This document shows positions 1 through 6,090 of a stretch of 11,004 nt of DNA, piece after piece. Within the stretch, counting starts at the first letter, position 1. Every line of letters starts with the position of its first letter. The stretch is from contig DASYMJ010000021.1 of the NCBI GenBank assembly GCA_036009105.1, positions 1 through 11,004 on the forward strand, given 5' to 3'. This DNA comes from JAFAVZ01 sp036009105 (GTDB taxonomy: Bacteria; Acidobacteriota; Thermoanaerobaculia; Gp7-AA8). Below the pieces are notes generated by a model. That model did no database searches and was not told the origin of the DNA. It saw nothing but the letters and a program-made list of their open reading frames with translations. A program made the position numbers and the translations under genes.

Positions 1-651
1 ACGCTGGGACTGGGCACGAACCGGGAGCTGCTCGTCGGCGTGGAGGACGTTCTCCCCTCCTCCGCGAAGGCGGAGCCGGAGCTGCACGCCTATCTCGATC
101 CGCGCCTCGCGCCGGGCTACATCGCCTGGACGCTCGACGACGGCGAAGAGGTGCACGTGGGCGTCGCCGGCTACCGCGAGCGCTTCGATCCCGTCTCCTC
201 GCTCGCGAAGTTCCGCGCTTCCATCGGCGAAACGCGCAAAGCCGTCGAGCGCCGCGGCGGACTGATCCCCGTCGGCGGCATCCTGCGCAAGCTGGCCAAT
301 GAGCGCGGCCTGCTCGTGGGGGACGCGGCGGGCGCCGTCTCGCCGCTCACCGCGGGCGGCCTTGACGCCGCCATGCGCCTCTCCACGTTCGCGGCCGAGG
401 TGATTGGGGCTTACCTCGAGACCGGCGATGCGCGCGTGCTCGCCGCGTACACCGGCGACCGCTTCCGGGCCCGCTTCATGACCCGGCAGTGGATGCGGCG
501 CGCCCTCCGCGCGGTCGAGCATCCGCTGACCATGGAGCTGGCCTGCGCGCTGCTGCGCACGCCGCCGCTGCGCGCCGTGGCGGCGCACGTCTTCTTCAGC
601 CGCGGCGGCTCCTTTCCGAACATCGCGCCGCTGCGCGCGACCGCTGGTTAG
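1..651 (+). CDS. FAD-dependent oxidoreductase, geranylgeranyl reductase-like (5'-truncated by window edge)
   Basis: The reading frame is open from base 1 to the TAG at 649-651, giving 216 residues. It has no credible start inside the window: the GTG at 40 lies mid-domain, and the preceding in-frame codons (TLGLGTNRELLVG) read as protein. The signature is GLLVGDAAGAVSPLTAGGLD (about nt 307-366), matching the C-terminal FAD-binding GDAAGxxxPxxxGG motif of PHBH-fold flavoenzymes. Upstream, APGYIAWTLDDGEEVHVGVAG (about nt 112-174) matches the conserved 'P-GY-W-...-VGV' strand of geranylgeranyl reductase/FixC-type proteins. The N-terminal GxGxxG Rossmann motif should lie off the left edge. Family members reduce isoprenoid double bonds or act as related monooxygenases or halogenases; the substrate cannot be told from this fragment. 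The C-terminal tail after the GD motif is helical and Arg-rich (FRARFMTRQWMRRALRAV). The gene converges on the minus-strand gene ending at 722, with a 70-bp spacer that lacks an obvious hairpin terminator. Confidence 0.85.
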   Translation, partial: TLGLGTNRELLVGVEDVLPSSAKAEPELHAYLDPRLAPGYIAWTLDDGEEVHVGVAGYRERFDPVSSLAKFRASIGETRKAVERRGGLIPVGGILRKLANERGLLVGDAAGAVSPLTAGGLDAAMRLSTFAAEVIGAYLETGDARVLAAYTGDRFRARFMTRQWMRRALRAVEHPLTMELACALLRTPPLRAVAAHVFFSRGGSFPNIAPLRATAG

Positions 652-721
652 GAACACCGCGGCCATCGACGGAAGGTAGGCCGAGGCTTTGCCAACCGGC
701 GCCGCGGGCCATGCCCACCCG

Positions 722-3700
722 CTAGTCCACCGCGACCGTGACCGTCTGCCCATCCAGCACCACCACCGGATAGCTGCCCGCCACCTTCGAGGCCGGGTCG
801 AGCACCTCCAGCACGAAGCTGCCGGCCGGCACGTTCAGCGCGCGGTCGAAGATGGGGATCGGCCCCAGCCCCGGCCGGGTCAGCCGGCCGCGCACGTGCT
901 GGCCGCTCCGCGACTGGATGACCACCGTCCCGCCGCGCGTCATCACCACCCGCACCTCCGGGCCGGGGGCGACGAGCGAGGCGCCCATCTGGGCGTAGCC
1001 CTGCGAATGCACGGTGAGCTGATACGTTCCCGGCGCGACGAACACGCGCGCGATGCCGTCGTCCGCCGTGCTGGTGGTGGAGAAGACCGTCTGGTGGCCG
1101 TCGGAGACGCTGACGTACGCCTCCAGCGGCCGCCCGTTCACCGCATCGACAACGCGCACCAGCGAAGCCTCGGCCGGCTCGAGCTGCAGCTCGACCGGCG
1201 GCGGCTGCCCGCCGGTCACCGTTACGTCGCGGGTCACCGGCTGGTAGCGCGCGCGCTGCGTGCGCAGCTGCACCGTGCCGTCGCCCTCCACGTCGATGAC
1301 GAACGCGCCGCTGGAGTCGGTGGTGGCCTGCGCCCCCGACGCATCGATGAACACCAGCGCCTCGGCCAGCGGCGCGGAGGTGCGCGCGTCGACGACGTGG
1401 CCGCGGATGGAGGAGCCGCGCACGTCGATGTCGTGCCGCGCGTCGCCGGCCACCGTGAGGTCCTCCTTGAAGATGCTGGAGCCGTTCATCATCCGCACGC
1501 CGATGGAGTACGCGCCGGCGGACAGACCGGCGGCCTCGTATTCGCCGCTCCGCGCCTCGGCGAAGATGAACCCCTGGTTCTGCCGGTCGGCCGGCTGGAA
1601 GGTGACGAAGGCGTTCGTCAGCGGCTTGCCGCCGCGCGTGACCCGGCCGCGCACGGTGTAGCCGCCGCCGAACACGATCTCCACCGGCGCCGCGGTGCCG
1701 TTCACCACGTCGACGCTCTTCATCGGACTCTGGCGCATCGGCGTGCCGAACACCCGGGCCGAGACGCTCACGCTGCCGTCCGGCAGGCCCTGCAGCGTGA
1801 AGTTGCCGTTCGGATCGGGACGCGCATTCGCGCTGCCGAAGGAGGAGCCCTGCCCCCAGGCGCTGATCGAGGTCTGCTGCAGCTCCTCCGGGGTGAGGCC
1901 GGTGACGCGGCCGGTGATGGCGCCGCCGCGCTTGAGGGTGATGGTCACGCCGGCGGAGGGGTCGACGCTCTCCGCCCGCGCGTCGATGTAGCCGGCCTTG
2001 GAGACGACGACGGTGAGCGGCGTATCGGCCAGGTTGCCGATGCGGAACACGCCGTCGCTGTCGGTGCGGTTCTGGCCGTAAGCGGGGTACATGCCGATCT
2101 GCTGGCGCACCTCGGCGGCGGCTATCGGTTGCCCGCTCTCGTCCACCACGCGCCCGCGCAGCTCGCGGCCGCGCACCAGGTCGATGTCCAGCCGGGTCTC
2201 TTTCGCCGCGCTCACCTCGATGCTCTTCCGCTGCTGGACGAAGCCGTCCTTGCTGAAGGAGATGGCGCGCTCGCCGGGAGCGAGGGAGTCGAGCAGGTAG
2301 TCGCCGTTCGCGTCCGTCACCGCCTGCGCCTGCCCGCGGTCGGACATCATCATGGGGCTGGTGTTGTCCTGCACCCTTACCGAGGCGCCGCTGACCGGCG
2401 AGCCGCCGGAGGTCACCCGGCCGGCCAGGCGCGCGCCGCGCTCCAGCTTCACTTCCACCCCTTCGATGTTCTTCCCCTCCTCCACTTCGATGCCGGTGGC
2501 GGAGCCGCGCGCATAGCCGGGCGCCATCACCTGCAGGTCGAAGGAGCCGGGGGGGACGTCGATGCTGAACGCGCCGTCGTCGGAGCGGAACGGCGTCGGC
2601 GTGGACGGGCCGGCGGCGTTGCGGCGGACGGCGGCGACGGTGAACTCCGGGAGCGGCTGCTGCGAGGCCGCGTCGAGCACCCGGCCGCTCACTTTGCCCG
2701 GCTGGGCGATGGTGATGACCACGTCGCTGGCCGGCGCGGTGACCTGCCTGGGCGGCGCCGCGAAGCGCATCGGCGTCTCGGCGGCGAGCGTTTGCGGGCC
2801 GCGGCGCACGCCGCGCAGCGTGAAGCCGCCGCTCGCGTCGCTGCGCGCGGTCGAGCCCTGCATCGGCCTGGCCAGGCGCACCAGGACGTCGGGCGCCGGC
2901 GCGCCGTCGCTGTAGACCACGCGGCCGCTGATCTCCACGCCGCGCTCGACGATGATCGTCACCGGCTGCGGCTTCGCGCCGATGACCACGCCCGGCTCGT
3001 TCTTCATCACGATCGCATCGCCGGCCAGGCGGATGTCGTAGCGGCCCGGCGCCACGCGGAGGTCGAGCGTGCCGCTCGCGCCAGTGGTGTTGCAGCCCGG
3101 ACCGTCGCACACCGCGACCGGCACCGCATCGAACGTGCCGCCTCCTTCGCTGGCCAGCCGGAAGAAGGAGACCAGGACCTCCGGCATCGGCAGGCGCTCG
3201 CCGTCCACGACGGTCAGCTTCACCGGCGTGCCGTGGGTGAGGCGGATGGAGACGCCGCTCTTGGTCTCCCCCGCCGCGATGGCGACGGAGGTCTGCGCGG
3301 TGGCGTAGCCTTCCTTCGCCGCTTCCAGCATCGGCGGCGGACCCTGGGTGGCGGCGCGGACGGTGAACTCGCCGGCTCGGTTCGTGACCGCATTGCGCGT
3401 GCCGGCGGAACCGAAACCGGCGCGCGGCGTGACCGTCGCCGCGGCGACCGGCTTGCGGTCCTCGTCCGTGACCGTGCCGCTGATGCGCGCGTACGGCGTG
3501 GCGGTGAGCGCGCGCGACTCGCGCTTCCCCTCGCGCAGCTCGACCTCCGCCATGTTCAGCGAGTAGGCGGGATGCGACGCGCTGAGGCGGTACTGCGCCG
3601 GCGGCAAGGGGGGGAAGGCGAAGTTGCCTTTCCCGTCGGAGAGGGCGTACTCCGTTTCCGTCTCCGCCCAGAGCATGAGGCGCATGCCGCCGACCGGCGC

Positions 3701-4531
3701 CTGCGTCTTCGCGTCGCGCACCGTGCCGCTGAAGGCGGCGGGATGGAGGCGGATCTCGTACGGTGGCTTCGAGGAGCGGAGCACCAGCCCCGCGCGGTCG
3801 CCGGCCCGGGCCACGATGGCCGTCCAGAGGGGGAAGACCTGCTGCAGGACGAAGGAGCCGTCGTCCGCCGACTGGCCGTACAGCCGGCCGGCCACGTCGA
3901 GCTTCGCGTGCGCCACCGGCTTGCCGTCCTCCCCGACCACGCGGCCGCGCACGGTGATGCCCGGCTCGACGCGGAGGTCGAGGGACGGGCCGCGGAAGGA
4001 GAGCTCGTCGATGCCGCTGTCCGGGTGCCAGGCAAACACCCGGTCGCCGGCGGACGGCTCGGGCAGCTCGAACACGCCGTTCGCGTCGGTGCGGACGACG
4101 GAGCCGCCGCGGCCGCCGATCACGGCGTTGGCCACCGGCTTGCCGCGCATGGTCATCCTTCCCTTGCGCGGCGACGTCTTGCGCAGCAGCACCGCGCCGA
4201 CCTCTTCGCCATCGGCGGCCTCGAAGGTGACGACGCCGCGGCCCGGCGCGCTGAAGGCGAGCGTGACCACCGGCGTGCGGGCGAGGTCGAGGCGGAACGC
4301 GCCATCGGCGCCGCTCTGGGCGGTGGCGAGCGGCGTCCGCTCCGGCTTCTCGCCCCGGAGCCGCTCCTGCAGCTCGGCGAGCGACTCGGAGGAGAAGGCG
4401 CTCACCGCCGCGCCGGGGATGGGCGCGCCTTGTTCGTCGATGACCGTGCCGGAGATGGCGGCGAAGGCGGCGAGGGGGAGCAGCAGGATGAGGATGGAGA
4501 GCAGGATGGCCGTCCGCATGACGGCTTTCAT
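722..4531 (-). CDS. Large exported protein of tandem carboxypeptidase regulatory-like repeats
   Basis: The product has 1269 residues. The N-terminus is a classic Sec signal: MKAVMR, a long Leu/Ile stretch, and a likely signal peptidase I cleavage after AAFA (about residue 24). There is no lipobox cysteine. The rest is about 13 repeats of 75-90 residues, each opening with 'isG(T/R)V-DE-G-P(I/V)-(G/A)A-V' and containing 'tDa-G-F-l--L-PG-Y-l-v-a-GY'. Openings are seen near residues 26, 193, 267, 350, 436 (divergent), 533, 614, 702, 791, 872, 959, 1042 and 1123, with a C-terminal beta-rich segment from about 1196. These are CarboxypepD_reg-like (transthyretin/Ig-like beta-sandwich) domains. No peptidase, TonB barrel, membrane anchor or sorting motif follows, so it is probably a periplasmic or surface structural, adhesive or glycan-binding protein; function is inferred only. 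The only cysteines are C475 and C480. ATG 4531 overlaps the stop of the ankyrin gene (ATGA); Met5 (ATG 4519) is an alternative start that also keeps the signal peptide. Confidence 0.88.
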   Translation of the reverse strand: MKAVMRTAILLSILILLLPLAAFAAISGTVIDEQGAPIPGAAVSAFSSESLAELQERLRGEKPERTPLATAQSGADGAFRLDLARTPVVTLAFSAPGRGVVTFEAADGEEVGAVLLRKTSPRKGRMTMRGKPVANAVIGGRGGSVVRTDANGVFELPEPSAGDRVFAWHPDSGIDELSFRGPSLDLRVEPGITVRGRVVGEDGKPVAHAKLDVAGRLYGQSADDGSFVLQQVFPLWTAIVARAGDRAGLVLRSSKPPYEIRLHPAAFSGTVRDAKTQAPVGGMRLMLWAETETEYALSDGKGNFAFPPLPPAQYRLSASHPAYSLNMAEVELREGKRESRALTATPYARISGTVTDEDRKPVAAATVTPRAGFGSAGTRNAVTNRAGEFTVRAATQGPPPMLEAAKEGYATAQTSVAIAAGETKSGVSIRLTHGTPVKLTVVDGERLPMPEVLVSFFRLASEGGGTFDAVPVAVCDGPGCNTTGASGTLDLRVAPGRYDIRLAGDAIVMKNEPGVVIGAKPQPVTIIVERGVEISGRVVYSDGAPAPDVLVRLARPMQGSTARSDASGGFTLRGVRRGPQTLAAETPMRFAAPPRQVTAPASDVVITIAQPGKVSGRVLDAASQQPLPEFTVAAVRRNAAGPSTPTPFRSDDGAFSIDVPPGSFDLQVMAPGYARGSATGIEVEEGKNIEGVEVKLERGARLAGRVTSGGSPVSGASVRVQDNTSPMMMSDRGQAQAVTDANGDYLLDSLAPGERAISFSKDGFVQQRKSIEVSAAKETRLDIDLVRGRELRGRVVDESGQPIAAAEVRQQIGMYPAYGQNRTDSDGVFRIGNLADTPLTVVVSKAGYIDARAESVDPSAGVTITLKRGGAITGRVTGLTPEELQQTSISAWGQGSSFGSANARPDPNGNFTLQGLPDGSVSVSARVFGTPMRQSPMKSVDVVNGTAAPVEIVFGGGYTVRGRVTRGGKPLTNAFVTFQPADRQNQGFIFAEARSGEYEAAGLSAGAYSIGVRMMNGSSIFKEDLTVAGDARHDIDVRGSSIRGHVVDARTSAPLAEALVFIDASGAQATTDSSGAFVIDVEGDGTVQLRTQRARYQPVTRDVTVTGGQPPPVELQLEPAEASLVRVVDAVNGRPLEAYVSVSDGHQTVFSTTSTADDGIARVFVAPGTYQLTVHSQGYAQMGASLVAPGPEVRVVMTRGGTVVIQSRSGQHVRGRLTRPGLGPIPIFDRALNVPAGSFVLEVLDPASKVAGSYPVVVLDGQTVTVAVD

Positions 4532-5148
4532 TGTGACGCCAAAAACTCCGCAACGCTCGGGTAGCCGCGCTCGCGGGCGACGTCCGCCGCCGTTTTGCCG
4601 TCCGCGCTCTTCGCCTTCCGATCGGCGCCGTGGGCGAGGAGGAGCTCGGCCGCCTCGCGGTCGCCGCGGCTGGCCGCGCCGTGCAGCGGCGTGAAATCCG
4701 CCTGCTGCTTCGCGTTCGGGTCGGCGCCACGCTCCAGAAGTTTGCGCAGGGTCGCGCGATCGCAGACCGCCACCGCGGCGTGCAGCGGCGCGACGCGCTG
4801 CGCGTTCTCGGCCGCGGCGTCAACGTCCGCGCCGCGCGCGATCAGCTCGCGGGCCAGCTCGCCGTGCCCGAAGAAGATGGCCAGGCCAAGGGGCGGGAAG
4901 CCGTCTTCGCTGCGCTGGTTGATGTCCTCCGGCATCGACGTCACGTTCCCCAGCGCGCAAGCCTCGGCGAAGGAGACCGGCGCGCCGCGGGCGACGAGCT
5001 GCTGCGCCAGCTCGGGATGGCCGTGATAGACGGCCCACAGGAGCGGCGTGGCGCCGTTGCGGCGGGCGTGGAGGCAGGCCGGATCTTCATCGAGTAGCCG
5101 CACCACGGCGGCCGCGTCGTTGGACTGGATGGCGTCGAAGATATCCAT
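4528..5148 (-). CDS. Ankyrin-repeat protein
   Basis: The product has 206 residues, with no signal peptide or membrane segment, so it is probably cytosolic. Ankyrin repeats can be read across the whole length: an N-terminal cap (residues 1-30, MDIFDAIQSNDAAAVVRLLD), a repeat at 31-58 (NGATPLLWAVYHGHPELAQQ), one at 82-113 (DGFPPLGLAIFFGHGELARE), one at 117-149 (PLHAAVAVCDRATLRKLLERG), one at 150-182 (TPLHGAASRGDREAAELLLA), and a C-terminal cap at 183-206 (DGKTAADVARERGYPSVAEF). The unit at about 59-81 is shortened: after ACALGNV the expected second helix is missing and the chain goes straight to PEDINQRSEDG. Ankyrin repeats bind protein partners, but no partner can be named from the sequence. 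The TGA overlaps the ATG of the downstream 1269-residue gene, so the two are probably translationally coupled. The ATG at 5148 has only weak Shine-Dalgarno complementarity and sits 17 bp from a REP-like double hairpin. Confidence 0.9.
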   Translation of the reverse strand: MDIFDAIQSNDAAAVVRLLDEDPACLHARRNGATPLLWAVYHGHPELAQQLVARGAPVSFAEACALGNVTSMPEDINQRSEDGFPPLGLAIFFGHGELARELIARGADVDAAAENAQRVAPLHAAVAVCDRATLRKLLERGADPNAKQQADFTPLHGAASRGDREAAELLLAHGADRKAKSADGKTAADVARERGYPSVAEFLASQ

Positions 5149-5165
5149 GCCGCCATCTTAGTCAA

Positions 5166-5230
5166 TGTAGGGCCGGCTCTCAGCCGGCCCGTCATTCGTT
5201 GATGACGGGCGGCTGGGAGCCGCCCCCACA
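5166..5230. repeat. REP-like doublet (BIME-type inverted pair of palindromes)
   Basis: Two GC-rich palindromes face each other. The left arm has GGCCGGCT-CTC-AGCCGGCC (5171-5189), a perfect 8-bp stem, preceded by GTAG (5167-5170), the tetranucleotide typical of REP elements. The right arm has GGGCGGCT-GGG-AGCCGCCC (5207-5225), also a perfect 8-bp stem. Between them GTCAT (5191-5195) pairs with ATGAC (5202-5206) around a 6-nt loop. The two halves are also imperfect inverted copies of each other from TGT to ACA, so the whole can fold as one long cruciform or as separate hairpins. This architecture fits REP/BIME elements mobilised in trans by RAYT transposases; no RAYT gene is in the window. It lies in the probable leader of the ankyrin gene. 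Confidence 0.75.
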
Positions 5231-5370
5231 TTTCGCGTCTCTACTGGTTGCGGAGCATCGACCGCGGATTGCCCCCTCGCAAGCAGTGAAATCTACTCCA
5301 GGAAGAAGATCGAGGCATGCGGCGGCAGGGGCGCTAACGTTTGCTCGGCGAAAGGCACAGATCTTGATCT

Positions 5371-5377
5371 GAAAGGG
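5371..5377 (+). promoter_or_regulatory. Probable ribosome-binding site of the 57-residue two-CxxC gene
   Basis: GAAAGGG ends four bases before the ATG at 5382. It is a fair but not perfect Shine-Dalgarno match and supports that start. It partly overlaps the right half of a small dyad, CAGATC-TT-GATCTG (5358-5371), which could be an operator or a leader hairpin affecting ribosome access. That second role is speculative. Confidence 0.4.
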
Positions 5378-5381
5378 CATC

Positions 5382-5555
5382 ATGAACAAGCCGAAAATCT
5401 GCAATCTATGCGGCCATTCATCGGCGGCGCATGTGGACGAGGAGCGCTGCGCGTTGTGCGGCTGCTCGCCACAGCGGCGCGAGTTCGTGCAGCAGTCGCT
5501 GAGCTTCCGTTCCGCGCTTCCGGGCCGCCCGGCGCAGAACGTTCGAAAACGGTAA
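5382..5555 (+). CDS. Small two-CxxC zinc-finger-like protein
   Basis: The ATG at 5382 opens 57 codons ending in TAA at 5553-5555. The sequence begins MNKPKICNLCGH and has a second knuckle ERCALCGC, so C7-x2-C10-x12-C23-x2-C26 forms a four-cysteine zinc-ribbon or knuckle pattern, with C28 and H12/H17 as possible extra ligands. The tail (residues 29-57) is basic, ends RPAQNVRKR, and could contact nucleic acid. Codon third positions are mostly G or C as in the flanking genes, and a GAAAGGG ribosome site precedes the start. It is the first of three small plus-strand genes and is divergent from the ankyrin gene. I do not recognise a named family. Zinc binding is inferred from cysteine spacing only. 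The overlapping longer frames on either strand show no domain and look like shadows. Confidence 0.65.
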   Translation: MNKPKICNLCGHSSAAHVDEERCALCGCSPQRREFVQQSLSFRSALPGRPAQNVRKR

Positions 5556-5604
5556 GCGGCTCTGCCGCAGGATTAACTCGCCTCCAATCGCAGTTGCCGA
5601 TTGC

Positions 5605-5826
5605 ATGGACGAGAAGGGTATTCGTACTTCGAAGCTCATCAGCGTCTCCGAGCGCAACCTCCAGTCCGCCGCCACCCGCCTCCTTCCCAAGCACAACCGC
5701 CTGGTATCCACGGAAGTGGACTACCTGCGCCGCGTGCTCGGCGACAAGGCCACCCAGCGGGAAATCGACGAGAAAGTGCAGGCCGTGCGCCGGATCCCCT
5801 GGTCGGAGCTGATGGGCGACGCCTGA
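5605..5826 (+). CDS. Hypothetical 73-residue protein
   Basis: The ATG at 5605 begins MDEKGIRTSKLISVSERN and the frame ends in TGA at 5824-5826. The protein is charged and predicted to be largely helical: a middle stretch EVDYLRRVLGDKATQREIDE could form an amphipathic helix or helix-turn-helix-like unit, and it ends IPWSELMGDA. There is no signal peptide, transmembrane segment or cysteine. Codon use, with strong G/C third positions, matches the neighbouring genes and supports real coding. There is no clear Shine-Dalgarno; the in-frame codons upstream of the ATG offer no better start. It lies 49 bp after the two-CxxC gene and about 40 bp before the CCGSGC gene, so the three may be one transcript. 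No family is recognised. Confidence 0.6.
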   Translation: MDEKGIRTSKLISVSERNLQSAATRLLPKHNRLVSTEVDYLRRVLGDKATQREIDEKVQAVRRIPWSELMGDA

Positions 5827-5865
5827 CCGGAATCGGCCCCGGGCACCCCGACGTTGACCACGCCC

Positions 5866-6015
5866 GTGACCGAGCCGCTCACCCCGGATGAATGCGCAGC
5901 ACCCGCCGTGCCGCGCGATGAGCCCCCGTCCCCCGACGCACCCCCCATCCCGGACGTCCGCCCCGCCATGGAGCCGACGTGTTGCGGGTCGGGGTGTTTG
6001 GATTGTCCGTTCTGA
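5866..6015 (+). CDS. Small oxidoreductase-like (OXLD1-type, CCGSGCxxCP) domain protein
   Basis: The frame read from GTG 5866 (or TTG 5854, four codons earlier) to the TGA at 6013-6015 gives 49 (or 53) residues. The first 37 are acidic and proline-rich (TEPLTPDE, DEPPSPDAPPIPDVRPA). The end is MEPTCCGSGCLDCPF. The P-x-CC-x-SGC-x2-C core (C39, C40, C44, C47) is the hallmark of the 'oxidoreductase-like' domain found in eukaryotic OXLD1 and in short bacterial proteins, where a Pro-rich lead precedes the cysteines. The molecular function of the family is not established; metal binding is plausible from the cysteines. Unlike longer members, which continue with an aromatic-rich helix after the motif, this one stops directly at CPF. 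The start is uncertain because neither candidate has a good ribosome site. It shares a frame with the 73-residue gene, separated only by that gene's TGA. Confidence 0.6.
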   Translation: MTEPLTPDECAAPAVPRDEPPSPDAPPIPDVRPAMEPTCCGSGCLDCPF

Positions 6016-6016
6016 C

Positions 6017-6086
6017 GAGTTGTCAGTTGTCGAGTTGTCGGTTGTCAGTAGAACCGGCGCTACCGATAACTGACAACCGACAACTC
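6017..6086. repeat. GTTGTC heptad repeat with 18-bp perfect inverted repeat
   Basis: Two near-identical 15-mers lie in tandem: GAGTTGTCAGTTGTC (6017-6031) and GAGTTGTCGGTTGTC (6032-6046), each made of 7-bp GTTGTC(A/G) units. The second copy plus AGT forms the left arm GAGTTGTCGGTTGTCAGT (6032-6049), whose exact reverse complement ACTGACAACCGACAACTC lies at 6069-6086 around a 19-nt loop. The element fills almost the whole 75-bp gap between the convergent genes ending at 6015 and 6091, like a dispersed short repeat settled in a convergent spacer. Confidence 0.8.
6032..6086. terminator. Possible bidirectional transcription terminator hairpin
   Basis: The 18-bp perfect stem sits between two convergent stop codons (6015 on plus, 6091 on minus) and could slow polymerase from both sides. 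There is no T-run after either arm and the stem is only moderately GC-rich, so it is not a classical intrinsic terminator. The role is inferred from position. Confidence 0.35.
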
Positions 6087-6090
6087 CTTC

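Noticed and set aside
652..721. Possible terminator between the FAD oxidoreductase and the repeat protein
   Set aside because: Only a 4-bp GGGC/GCCC stem with no T-run was seen, too weak to call.
689..4564. 1291-codon open frame on the plus strand opposite the repeat protein
   Set aside because: It is a GC-rich antisense shadow: its composition is His/Arg/Ala/Gly-rich with no domain, while the minus-strand frame shows a signal peptide and regular repeats.
3624..4694. 356-codon plus-strand open frame
   Set aside because: It crosses the ankyrin/repeat-protein junction in antisense, is Ser/Arg/Pro-rich, and has no domain.
648..4823. 1391-codon open frame on the minus strand
   Set aside because: It is out of frame with both the ankyrin and repeat-protein genes and is Arg/Pro/Ala low-complexity; it spans two genes with clear domains in other frames.
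5408..5812. 134-codon plus-strand frame overlapping the two-CxxC and 73-residue genes
   Set aside because: It shows no motif, and the two overlapping frames have better codon use, and in one case a ribosome site and paired CxxC motifs.
5824..5826. TGA as a selenocysteine codon in the 73-residue gene
   Set aside because: There is no convincing SECIS hairpin directly downstream and no selenoprotein family resemblance; an ordinary stop is the simpler reading.
5888..6073. 61-codon plus-strand frame across the heptad repeat
   Set aside because: Its C-terminal part is just translated repeat; the other frame carries the CCGSGCxxCP motif.
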